Shown: positions 21,356 to 31,500 of the stretch, piece by piece
Position numbering within the stretch: the stretch's first letter is position 1
How the letters are laid out: each line of letters starts with the position of its first letter
Assembly (NCBI GenBank): GCA_015039315.1
Contig: WIDE01000168.1
Span: 1-47,403 of the forward strand
DNA length: 47,403 nt
Source of the DNA: Clavulina sp. PMI_390
Lineage: Eukaryota > Basidiomycota > Agaricomycetes > Cantharellales > Hydnaceae
Direction: 5' to 3'
Program-made: the position numbers and the translations under genes
Notes under the pieces: model-generated
Databases searched by the model: none
Seen by the model: the letters and a program-made list of their open reading frames with translations, nothing else
Told to the model about the DNA's origin: nothing

Positions 21356-22845
21356 ATGAACCGTAACAGAGCTTCGGGCGGTATGAGCAGGCATGCTATC
21401 CCTGATGGTACTCTACAGATTTCTCTGAAACTTATGGAACCTCTTGATTCTGACCGCTGCATGTCCCCAACCCCTCTGCCATACATTCCATTGGATTACC
21501 GCTATTACACATATCTCACGCTTCTATGATTGGCCTGGAAATCCGTTGATCCGGGGCTAAAATGGTCTCTGTGTGTTTCCACGTCGACTGTGTGTAGAGG
21601 AAACGCAGGTCTGGTCTCAAGCTGCCGATTCTCTCGAGGACTTTCTGAAACTACGTAATGACGAGTCAGCTTTCCAACGCCCTATAAACGTTAATAGGCT
21701 CGTAGCAAGTTTACCTGAAGAGGATGATCCAAAATTCTATAACGGAGTTTCTCATGTTCGTGAGGAGTTGCTTGGGGAGCTGCACTCGATGAAGACCCAG
21801 GCAGATAAGGAACTGCGGTGAGTTGAACATTGAGCCTCGACACGCATATATAACTCTACGTCCTCATTCTACGCCTTAGAGCTCTAAATACAGCGATTGA
21901 AAAGATCGATATTCTTATTGCACTCCGAGCGTCGGATCCAGGGCCGCAGGGTGTGTTTGTTTCCCCATCTCCCCAAGCTTTCTATCAACTCTGAATCGCT
22001 CGATCACTTTGTGTGATCTTATCGATATACAGTGGATAAGCGAAATAAGCGGACCAGTGGTCGGGCGACATCGCCGAACGCGGGCTCCTCTGGAACACCC
22101 CAACCTTCACTGGGTGGAGGATCGGGGCGTGGCTCGGCGGCTCCTTCTGTAGGATCAAACTCGGCCAGTGGTGGTTCCTCAGCAGTCAGGACAGGGAAAG
22201 TGGGCACCGGTGGTCGACATGAAATCGGCAGGGCTGTTGCATATAGGGCTCCACCCAAGAAGAACCCTGAGACCAAGCAAATGGAGGAAGCGCAATGGAT
22301 TCTCGCCAAGGTACGGAGCTACGAAGGGCAGAACAAGTAGGTCGAGTATCAGAACTCATGACAGGACGTCCACTAACACAACCTTTCACAGGTATAAGGT
22401 TGAGGATGCTGATGATGAATCGCCAGCGTACGCCTTGTCTCTTGGTACTACCTTCCTCACCTGATCTGCTCTATGAACCAACAGGACATATTCGGCAACA
22501 GCATCCCAAATCTGTCCCCTGCCTGCGGCTGACAGCTACGGCCCCACAGCGCAGTTCCCAGACTTCCCCGCGTCCTCGAGGGTGTTGGCTGTATATCCGG
22601 GAACGACGGTGTTTTACGGTAGTGTTGTAGTCGAGCCTCCAAGAAAGTCTGGCCCTCCGTCTAGAGTATGTGTAGCATTCACTCGGATCTATGCGTCCTA
22701 TTGCTGTTGCACTAAATTTTCTCTTCATCACTAGGCTGCGAATGTCAAGGTTGAGCGGATGTACAAAGTGAAGTTCGATGATGATGAGGACACTATCCAA
22801 AACGTTCCTGCCCATCTCGTCTTTGCCTCGCCAGCAGGGATGTGA
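21356..22845 (+). CDS. SGF29: SAGA-associated factor 29, tandem Tudor-like H3K4me reader
   Basis: Nuclear subunit of the SAGA histone acetyltransferase module that binds methylated H3K4. Exons: 21356-21380, 21598-21817, 21880-21950, 22033-22336, 22392-22427, 22485-22665, 22735-22845; 315 residues. The N-terminal third is helical (ETQVWSQAADSLEDFLKLR, RALNTAIEKIDILIAL), then a Gly/Ser-rich linker, then the SGF29 domain from about residue 180: GRAVAYRAPPKKN, TYSATASQICPLP, VLAVYPGTTVFYGSVV, and YKVKFDDDEDTIQNVPAHLV at the end, with the aromatic-cage segments intact. Exon 1 (MNRNRASG) fits the phase but needs a 217-nt intron, so the start is the weakest part. Confidence 0.88.
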
Positions 22846-24042
22846 GGGTGTCCCAGGCCGGCTTCCATCTCTAATTCAGCATTGGATCTATTTCATGATA
22901 TCTTTATTCGCTTCTTTGACATGTATGTTCGGGTATGTCTCCGTAGTAGGACGTTCTGGCGGTGGTGATGGTGATTCATTCAGAGCAACTCAGGCCCTCT
23001 GTATATTGTGCAATCCAATAGTACCCACACCAAAGTTCCGGGCGTGGGAACGTTTAGGCAAGAGCGGCAGATTGAGCTGCCAGCTCCTTTTGTTGGATCG
23101 CATTCCGACAACCCCTTGAAAGAGATTTCTCTGGGATCTCAGCCTCTAGAATGAATAGAGTCGAGGATCAAAAGTATGGGGTGCTCATCTCATTGCTCTG
23201 TCACTTCGGAGGGATAATGGTGGCCCGCATTATGGCCAAGTAGAATCTCAGCATTCGCGGTTGCCAGTTCCCATCATTCCCACGCCTGATCTCCTAGGCT
23301 GGGGAAGAAAGCCTCTTGTCACCGCCCCGACCTTAGGCCCCTCAACTAACGAGCTCATGCAACACTGCTGGTCAACGGAAGCTCCAGTCTCAGCTACGCC
23401 TTCTGCTTCTCCACTACAGAAGTCCAACTCAGGATATCAATTGAACACCTGGGATCGGGCATGGGGAATCCTTATACCTCCGAATGTTAATTATTTGATG
23501 CCTGGTTGGTAGTTCGAGTATAGCGGAACCTGATAACAACCGTTCCTTCGGACTGAATACGCTGAAGGTGGATCACCCACACACGCTGATTCGTTTGTTC
23601 TTTGCTGGCGCAGGCTTGATGATAATGATGGCAACCTATCCCACCCCTAATCTCTTTCNNNNNNNNNNNNNNNNNNNNNNNNNNNNNNNNNNNNNNNNNN
23701 NNNNNNNNNNNNNNNNNNNNNNNNNNNNNNNNNNNNNNNNNNNNNNNNNNNNNNNNNNNNNNNNNNNNNNNNNNNNNNNNNNNNNNNNNNNNNNNNNNNN
23801 NNNNNNNNNNNNNNNNNNNNNNNNNNNNNNNNNNNNNNNNNNNNNNNNNNNNNNNNNNNNNNNNNNNNNNNNNNNNNNNNNNNNNNNNNNNNNNNNNNNN
23901 NNNNNNNNNNNNNNNNNNNNNNNTGGGTGACGATTCATCTCTGCCAAAATCATCCATCCCAAGCTCAAAAACCTCTTGGCTACTTCCACCAAAACACTAT
24001 CGACCTCCAAACTTGGCCTGAGTGAATCTCAGCGCTATAGCG
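22846..24042. other. Intergenic with assembly gap; no gene recognised
   Basis: Holds short ORFs on the plus strand (for example 23261-23512) without splice or family support, and the run of N at 23659-23923. A gene may be hidden or interrupted by the gap. Confidence 0.4.
23659..23923. other. Assembly gap of 265 N
   Basis: A continuous run of unknown bases. ORFs reported through it are artefacts. It starts about 120 bp upstream of membrane-family gene A, so part of that gene's promoter is missing. Confidence 0.99.
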
Positions 24043-25211
24043 ATGATTATAATGTGTCTCGTTCCAGGCCGATCAATGGTTTTCATGGTTTTTATCTTGT
24101 GGCAGCAGCTAGTACATGCCCTGGAGATCGTTCAAGACACGGATCTTTCCTTTGATTCCACATGGTCTCTGGATACCAACGCAAACTATAGCGGTGGCAC
24201 CTCACACATGACATACTTCACTGGAGGGACTGCTACCTTGGTATTTACAGGTGAGAGAGCTTCCACTGCCTCATTATCTGAGGAAGAATATTGAAAATCG
24301 CAATCCATTGGATCCGTGGCTGCACATTGCATAGGCAGTGCGATTACCATCTATGGCTCGAGGTTTAGTCATGGCGCACAGTTCCTCATGAGCTTTGATG
24401 GAGGACAAACCTACGAAGCCAAATGCTCGTGCTTTGGTGAGAACGACGCCCTAGAGAACGGAGTGGAGCTTTGCTCTGTCCCTAGCACCAATGGTTCGAT
24501 CCACACTTTGAGTGTTATCCATGACGATGTCGACGGCCGATCGCTGTATCTGGATTATGTTGTGTAAGTTTAATCTGAAGCAAGTCATGTGCAAAGCGCT
24601 GGGTATCCTTGGCTAATGTTAATCATTGCCAATAGGATTACTAGAGCTTCGAGCAGTACCAACCTCCCCTCTTCCACTATGTACGCTTAAAGACCTTGAA
24701 AGCCTTGGGACTCCCAGCTGAATATCATTAACTCAGCGGAGTGAGCGCCACATCCACCACGCAAAGCTCTGCCTCTGGATCCATGAGTTCCGTGCCCACC
24801 ACGGCGTCAGCTTCATCGCCCCCTGTTCCCCCCAAACATTCCTCTAACATCGGGATCATTGCGGGAGCGGTCGTCGGGGGCGTGTGTGGTCTCATGATCT
24901 CTGTCGCAGGGATATTCCTCCTGTTCAGAGAACAAGGTCGACGGCGCGCCAAAGACGCCGCTCTATATGGGCCATCAAGCGCACTTTATCGGCCTCCAAG
25001 CACGTTATACACCGAGACGTTAAACCAAACCAGCGAGGCCTCTGGTTCGCTGTACCCACTAGGGGCGGACAGTCGTCCTATCTCACAGGCTCCATTCTCC
25101 CCTTTGCATCAACAAGGCAAATACTCAGGGACCTCAGAGCCTCATGAAGCCGAGAGCAAAAAAAATAACGTAGTTTTCAACGAGTGGGGGGATATAGTGG
25201 GGGGAAATTAG
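24043..25211 (+). CDS. Single-pass receptor-like membrane protein, family member A
   Basis: Four exons: 24043-24250, 24335-24563, 24636-24680, 24737-25211; 318 residues (starts at 24052 or 24076 are also possible). The N-terminus is a hydrophobic signal peptide ending near VHALEIVQD. The ectodomain (about residues 28-150) is beta-rich: LSFDSTWSLD, YSGGTSHMTYF, ATLVFTG-SAITIYGSRFSHGA, CSCFGENDALENGVELC, IHTLSVIHDDVDGRSLYLDY, resembling the galactose-binding-like ectodomains common in basidiomycete membrane proteins. A Ser/Thr-rich stalk follows, then a Gly-rich transmembrane helix (about 199-223), a basic stop-transfer RRR, and a tail with AALYGPSSALYRPPSTLY and YSGTSEPHEA. It shares intron positions and phases with members B, C and D. 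Ligand and role are unknown. Confidence 0.82.
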
Positions 25212-25657
25212 AGATAACATGCGATTTTTGATCGTCATCGCTAATAGCAGCGTCACACAGAGGCATGCTAGTTCGAGCCGTACTTAGTCCTACTCAGTAT
25301 ACCAGATTCGCCGAGCATGGATTGTCAAATGACACCTTAATAGTGAATACAAAACTGAGCAACGAGCTAGTCATAGAGTTTGGGAATGCTAAGAGGGCGG
25401 ATGTTACGCCCCAAACAGGGGGACAGTTCACAGCGAGGCTCCAGGATTAGCAAAATCAGCCATGACACAGGCATGGGGGCGCACCTGCTTCCACGTAAAA
25501 ACGAAGTGGAGATTGGAGAGCAGCACGGCGAAACCGAGGCGACCACATTCACTTGACCAGAGGACGAACCCCAATACCTTGATCTTTCAGGCTCCTGCTC
25601 TCATAACCTTGCACTTCTTTCTCATATTGACCTGGAGAAACCGACATAAACGAAAGG
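25212..25657. other. Intergenic, no gene recognised
   Basis: Space between the convergent gene A and the small minus-strand gene. Two short ORFs (25265-25450 and its antisense) have no support. Confidence 0.5.
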
Positions 25658-26276
25658 TTACGCAGCTGAGGGTGTCTCGTACGTACTCAGTACTTTGCCG
25701 GTTTTTGCTTTCTTCGCCGATGCCCCCGAGCCTTCGCCACTTCCTTCAGCTTCTGTAGTCGGTGCAGGACGCTTTCCGCGGTTCTTCTATAGCCAATAAA
25801 CCCAAGGAGGTCGGCGGAAAGCTCGTTCCGAGTAATTGCCACACAGGACACTCACAAATCGATCCTCAAAAGTCCGCTTTCTGTAGAAAGAAGAGAAATA
25901 GGAGCCCAAGGATTTGATTATCACCAATTATTCGGGAAACAGCAAGCAATAGAACTCACTTTTCGGCTACATTTTCTGCAGCTTGCTTCTCGCTCTCCTC
26001 CTACAATGTATGTTAGATCTCATAACCCACAAGAGGCCCTAAAGCTCTCGCCTTCTTCAGGCGTTGGAATCTTTCGAGGAATGACCCATCATCGGAGAAT
26101 ACATTCGTAGGTTTAGCCTTGGGTCTATCGGAGGATGAAGCGGTCGACTCGGAGGAGGCTGCGGGTTTCGGCGATGCGGGGGGAGGTGATGATGGTACAA
26201 TAGAGCTCTTAGGAGTGCCTAGAGATGTTTCCGTAGGCTTTTCAGCCTTTGAAGGCGTAGCAGGGGAGGAGGACAT
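25658..26276 (-). CDS. Small charged protein, 139 residues, probably nuclear; function unknown
   Basis: Exons from the start: 26052-26276, 25960-26000, 25856-25880, 25658-25786; phases close exactly. The N-terminal 70 residues are Ser/Pro-rich and disordered. A compact core follows: NVFSDDGSFLERFQRLKKEE, then EKQAAENVAEKKRTFEDRF (coiled-coil-like), then a basic tail KNRGKRPAPTTE and AKKAKTGKVL that looks like a nuclear localisation signal. Intron 1 has a GC donor (AAG|GCGAGA), 51 nt; the only in-phase GT donor would leave a 31-nt intron. The FSxDGSFLExF pattern looks conserved-protein-like, but I cannot name the family. Confidence 0.65.
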
Positions 26277-26368
26277 AGTGATGAGTGGGAGGAGTGTTGA
26301 TTCCGAGGAAGATGTCACTGGGACCAAACGTGACCAAACACGACCCTGATTCTCTAAAGCTCGATCTG
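26277..26368. promoter_or_regulatory. 92-bp divergent promoter between the small gene and PNP
   Basis: The two start codons (26276 on minus, 26369 on plus) face away from each other across 92 bp. If the upstream in-frame ATG of PNP at 26312 is used, the gap is 35 bp. No TATA is evident. Such spacing implies shared control and very short 5' UTRs. Confidence 0.5.
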
Positions 26369-27785
26369 ATGGCTGACACGATCCCTTCTCTTCCCACAAG
26401 CTTCAATGATGCGCTGAAAGTGATATCAGGGAGGGTTCCAAAGCATCTTCAGTCTCCCAAGATCGGGATTGTCTGTGGATCTGGCTTGTCGGGTTTGGCA
26501 GATCATATGCGAGACAAGGTCCTGGTACCATACGAAGACCTACCTGGAATGGCAAAGAGTACTACATCTGGTCATCTAAGTGCGCTAGCCTTTGGGCTCT
26601 TGGGTGCTGGTGACGGCGTCCCTGTCGTCGCAATGCTTGGTCGCGTGAGCCCATGAAATGCTTCGATGATAAGAATATGGCTGAATCAATGAATATCAAT
26701 GTTGGATAGTTCCATCCTTACGAAGGGTATAGTCTTCTATCTGTTGTCTATCCTATCCGCCTGCTGGCGCTTCTCGGTGTCAAGGATATTATTAGTGAGT
26801 GGGACTCTTTTCAGAACTCAGTCAGATTGTTGACTGTGTTTACATAGTCACGAATGCTGCCGGTGGCCTCAACCCTGCCAATGCCGTCGGTACCAGTGAG
26901 TCTAGACTTCTTCTCCGATCTCGCTTAAATAACGCATACCTTCTCCTATGGATAGTCGTGGTCGTTCAAGACCATCTTGCACTCCCCAACCTAACGGTCA
27001 GTGGGATTTTAAGTCTCCTTATTGCTTCCGCCTCGTCTGAAATGGCATTTATATTGCTATCCTTAACACCACGAACGCTACAGGGCCCGTTGAACCCCCT
27101 CCTCGGTCCGATTCTCGCTCCACCCTTCGACACCCGCTTCGTCCCTCTATCCAAAGCCTACTCGTTCGAGCTACGCAAGGAAGCATTCCGTGCGGCTCAT
27201 TCTCTTGGCTTCCCACGAGAGGCTCTTGCAGAAGGTACCTACGCTTGGGTGTCTGGTCCGACCTATGAGACACCTGCAGAAGGTAGATTCTTGCGCGCAG
27301 CTGGCGCTGATGTCGTAGGGATGAGCACTATCCCAGAAGTGGTGAGTTTTTCTTCAGTCATTCAATGCTTCAGGACGGGGCCTCCGTCTACGAGCGTGTG
27401 GCTGGCGATCCATCCAAGAATCGTATTTTGAGCGCTGACCCTCAACTGGTTTGCAGGTCACAGCGCACCAAGCAGGGATGCAAGTCCTAGTATTATCCCT
27501 GGTGACAAACGCGGTCGTGATCCCCGACAAGTATGTCTCGCCGCGCGAAGAGTTTGAAGCAGAGGTAGGCAGTCCCCATGACTCGTCCATTTCTCATTAT
27601 CCTGACTTGTCGCGATACTCGGACTTGCCACATCTGTGTAGCTCGCGGGGAAGCTCATAGTTACCGAACAACCTAAAGAGGTTTCTCATGCAGAGGTCCT
27701 TGAGCTTGGCAAGAAGAAGGCTGATGACATGAGATCGCTCGTCGAGGCGATTATCACTGCCCGTGCAGCAAAGCTGAGCGCTTGA
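26369..27785 (+). CDS. PNP1: Purine nucleoside phosphorylase
   Basis: Trimeric phosphorylase that splits inosine/guanosine to base and ribose-1-phosphate (purine salvage, NAD turnover; cytosolic). Exons: 26369-26644, 26710-26794, 26848-26895, 26956-26996, 27084-27341, 27457-27564, 27642-27785; 319 residues, the usual length. Landmarks: IGIVCGSGLSGLA (phosphate-binding Ser), GHLSALAFGLL with the active-site His, LGRFHPYEGYSLL (Arg/His/Tyr), TNAAGGLNPANAVGT, VVQDHLALPNL, GTYAWVSGPTYETPAE (purine-binding Glu), ADVVGMSTIPEV (Met), SLVTNAV (Asn), SHAEVLE (His). Usual GHxG is GHLS here. MADTIPSLPTSFNDAL is the likely start; an in-frame ATG at 26312 is possible. Confidence 0.94.
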
Positions 27786-28057
27786 ACACCAGAACTCTAT
27801 AGGCAACTGGTCGATGAGGCCGCCTAGTTGTATCCATATGAAAGTCATTATTATACAGCGGATAAACATCGTAGAATCGGGCTGAGTGCCAACAAATGGA
27901 CCAGTTAAACAGCTATTAGCGATAACCTAATTATATACGTTGGTGGGATGGTGGAAATATAGGTTCTGTAGAGTGAGGGTATCATTCAGAATATAACTGT
28001 TCGCGCAATAGGGTAAGAAGAGCAGGGAAAAATAGGAAAATAATGGGGAAGCAAGAT
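27786..28057. other. Intergenic / 3' flanks of convergent genes
   Basis: AT-rich stretch between the PNP stop and the stop of the unknown minus-strand gene. Nothing else is recognised. Confidence 0.5.
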
Positions 28058-29345
28058 TCATCCGCAGTTGTTCGGAGTCGGGGTGGTAGCATCGCCCAGA
28101 GGAAAGAATCGGAATTGGTTATTCTGTATGAGAAAGTCGAGGGAAAATGAGGATAACATTACTTTGAGCTAAGCCCGATGAAGAACTTGGGTGTACCTAC
28201 CTCTCGAATCGTCAACCAGATTTTTTGAGGCACTTCACGTTCGATCTTGAACGGGGGGCAGGTTAGACCCAATTTCTAAAGAGTGTCAGTTGGTCAACAT
28301 AATACAATGGACGAGATCAATGGTGACGGATACCTTGTCACGTTTCACCTTTGGTTTGGTGCAACTTGTAGATAGGATTGGCTTCTGGGTCTAAAAATCA
28401 ATAGGGCAGCTATATAAGTACATAGAGCGTCAGTCTTTATAGGAGGGTAGAAGTACCTGACCGGGACGCGGGCTTCTAATATCAAGGCGTGCCTTGTTCC
28501 ATGCTTGTGCAACCTTCAAATTACCATAGGATCCTATGAGCCAGTGGTGGGTTCCAGTGGTACGTTAGTTAATATGTATGATGGAGTGAGAAATGGAAGG
28601 GATACATACGAGCGCGCTCTGCGAAGACGAGATACGACCCGCGTCTCTGGCACTCGGACTCGTTGAGCGAGGTTGGCCGTCTAGAGCATATCGTCGATTA
28701 CAAGTGGCAAAGAAAACGCGCTATGAGGGAGCTACATGACCTTGTGAGCTGAAATACTCACCTTTCAGTGCGACGCCTCTTGCCAATCTTCTGGACGGGA
28801 ATAACATGGGTAAAACGGAAGTTGGATACATCTTGCCCGTCTTTATGCGTTCATTTATCAGTGGGTATTATTGTGAACTGATAACAAGATAACCGATTGG
28901 GCTCACTCTTTTCCTTTATCCACTTCATCATGGTGTACCTTTGGTAGATAACTCGCGCGGTATACAGATGCGAAGGGAGCGCCGCAATGGGTGGGAGGAT
29001 TGAAGGTAATTCTAGAGGTATGGGGTTTGTTGTAGAGAATGGAGAGCCGTTCCGGTTGGAGTCAGATGTTGAGTGTTCTGATTGAGAATATAGCCAGTCA
29101 AAACCGTAAGAGTCGGCGGGATCGATGTCGCCAGAGGCGTCATTTGGGGCGTTAGATCTTGGTTTTGTTTCCTCTGCTTTCTCATTTTCTCCTGGGTCTC
29201 CCACGGTCGTGTAGCATGTGGCAGCGGCGGTAATTGAACTAGATGTTGATGCTATAGGCCCGCACGAGCGCGAGCAGGGTAAGAGGTTATCGTAGAAAGT
29301 GACTATCATTTCCAAGAGAACGTTCCAGTAGCGAATTTGCAGCAA
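28058..29345 (-). CDS. Unrecognised multi-exon gene, 5' end undefined
   Basis: Exons traced back from the stop: 28058-28123, 28201-28275, 28334-28390, 28457-28533, 28610-28680, 28762-28831, and an upstream exon ending at 28907 that is open to about 29345. All joins use GT-AG with phases that match, which is strong evidence for a gene. The predicted C-terminal half reads ...TMMKWIKEK-NVSNFRFTHVIPVQKIGKRRR..., YGNLKVAQAWNKARLDIRSP, CPPFKIEREVPQKIWLTIRE, ending FFPLGDATTPTPNNCG. The upstream exon is acidic and Ser-rich (DIDPADSYGFDWLYSQSEHS). It is basic overall at the C-terminus, without transmembrane segments. I cannot name a family. The start may lie in the unresolved region above 29345. Confidence 0.5.
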
Positions 29346-31000
29346 TTAGGCGATTTTTTTTGTGAAAGATATTAGGTGGGGTGTGTGTGGTAGGGCTGCT
29401 GGATGTGGTCGGAAGTGTCAGGTAGTGCTCAGTGAAAGGTCGCCGGTCACTCAAGTCACCGTCACACACACCTGTGTGAGACATTTGATAGGCCGGTCGA
29501 CGCGGTCGCCCAGACGTCGGAATGAGGCAGATAATAAGAGCCAGTAGTAGATGCTGGATTGGCTCTGGGACCACTGCGGTCAATGGGGGCGCTTCCAAGT
29601 GAGGGTTCGTGACGGGAACCATATGTCACGCGAATTTCCTTTTTTGGAACTATGGTTCCAACAGCGAGGAATCCAGTTGGAATGACGACTTGGATGACTC
29701 CGATGTTGGAAGCAGCGAGAAACGTCGTCATCAGAGCAGAGAAACATGTGAAACGCGCCAAGAGCGCTAGATGTGCAGCCAGCATCTGTAGTATGATGCA
29801 ACAGGTTTGAGTAGGGCCATGGATGGGATCGGCATTTTGGAAACCGCAACGCGCAAGGAGGCGCGGCGCAGGACGACATCTCGCGCCGCCGCCGCGCCTT
29901 GGGCCTTTTTCACAGACGGGGGAGGCTTGGGTTTGCGATCGGCGCGAGGAGCGTCACGCTCACGCCGCACCTGCACTGACCTGGCCATTCGGCCACCCAG
30001 AATCTAGAGATGCGCCCATGAGTAAGTATATGTGTACGGGAGCCACGCCGTCAGGCACAGGGAAGCAATACTCACTGCAACAATTCGGTCGATGAATCCG
30101 AGGTCAGGTGGCAAGACCCTGATGTCAAGACGAGCAGCATCCCACTCGTTGGCAAGATCCTTGTGGCCATCGAAACCTAAACGCGGGGTAAACGTGAAGT
30201 CGACTGAAACATTCTTTTGGCGAAAGGAATACCTACGCAAGGTTTGGGCACGGCTTAGGTACCAGTTTCGTCGCTCTCCTTCTCCGTCAGTAAACAGAGT
30301 GGGTCTTCTATAGAAAATCATCCAGCTCAACAAGGCGAAGACATTCTGCAAAAAGGCCAGTGCGCACCTTTCAGTGATGGTTCGGCGCACCGGGTGCCGG
30401 CGAGGAGCGAGCTCAGGATCTGCTAGTACGATGCCCCCTATAATGCAAGATCCGACCGCATATTGTTAGAGGTGCTCGACGAAACACGAGCAGTATAGCT
30501 GCCACGCACTCTGAGCAGATATCCAGCCCAAGAGCTTTCGCCGGTGAGTTGATTCAAGCTTCGGAAGTATATGCTTAGGTAGAGCAAGCAGCGGCTTCTC
30601 GATGGGAGGCGTCATGATGAAGCTAAGTAGCGAATCCGAGTCAAAAGACTCAGATGTCGACTCCCTGTCGCTGTCCTCGTCGTCAGCCATTTCCAAGTCT
30701 TCAAGGTATTTGAGTCGACATCTCGGCGACGCGATTCGAGTCATCTATAATAACAGAAAAGAGCACGATATGCTGATGATGGAAGATGGGAGGACGAGGC
30801 CAAGACTCCGGATGACATTTTTGGGACGATCGACATTCAAAGGTATGAACGTGCTCTGGAAGCGGAGGTGGCAAATGCCGTGGCTACCGGACGATAGATT
30901 CATTGATTTCGCGCAAGGCTCATAACGGATCTCGCAGCACTTCAGGGCATGGTTCAAGGCAGGGGCGAATCGATCAATATTCTGGGTATAATGGCTCATT
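29346..31000 (-). other. Unresolved coding region, probably one or two spliced genes
   Basis: Several open segments have good splice signals on the minus strand: 30061-30102 (VLPPDLGFIDRIVA) joins in frame across a 5'-GTGAGT intron to 29767-30003 (ILGGRMARSVQVRRERDAPR..., strongly basic); 29462-29785 holds a hydrophobic stretch (LALLARFTCFSALMTTFLAA); 30466-30744 is acidic (MADDEDSDRESTSESFDSD). On the plus strand, 30757-30897 after acceptor TAACAG reads RWEDEAKTPDDIFGTIDIQR then ERALEAEVANAVATGR and a stop, which also looks like real protein. I could not join these into a complete model on either strand. Confidence 0.3.
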
Positions 31001-31500
31001 GAATGCTAGCTAGGGGCTACAGAGGGGTTGTTTTGGAAGTACGGACACGAGGAGAACAAGCCTGTATTGTCCAGGCAAGATAGTTATTTAGGAGAAAGTG
31101 AAAGAAGTTTGAGGTCGCGCATGGAGGTGAACGGAGAGGGTGACGAAGAGGGATTCGTGTGTAGTGTGAGGGGAGAAGGGTGTCAACAACATGCAACGAA
31201 AGTAAAAATAAAGGACAGAGTGCAGTACGGTGATAGCAGACAGGAGGATGATTTTGGCTCAGATCCACGCCATAAGTCCGAGAGAGTGACCGAAACAGAT
31301 ACAAAGAGCAAGAAAAGAGAACCGTGATGGCCTTGATGTCTAATCAAAGGCATGGCAGTAGGCATGAGGGGCGTGAGGTGAGGAAGGAGGAATGAATGAG
31401 TGGCGGGAGAGGGTATGGGGTAGAGGGTGAAGAGCCGGAAACCGAAAGCAACTAACACGCGGAGGTAGAAGAAAAAGAGAATGATGGAGATAACACGGGC
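31001..31500. other. Intergenic, purine-rich on plus; 3' flank of the DUF6534 gene
   Basis: Plus-strand GA-rich sequence (UTR-like CT-rich on the minus strand) downstream of the DUF6534 stop. ORFs here are low-complexity and unsupported. Confidence 0.45.

Noticed and set aside
23487..24010. ORFs of 120-156 residues spanning the N run
   Set aside because: Most of their length is unknown bases; artefact of translating N.
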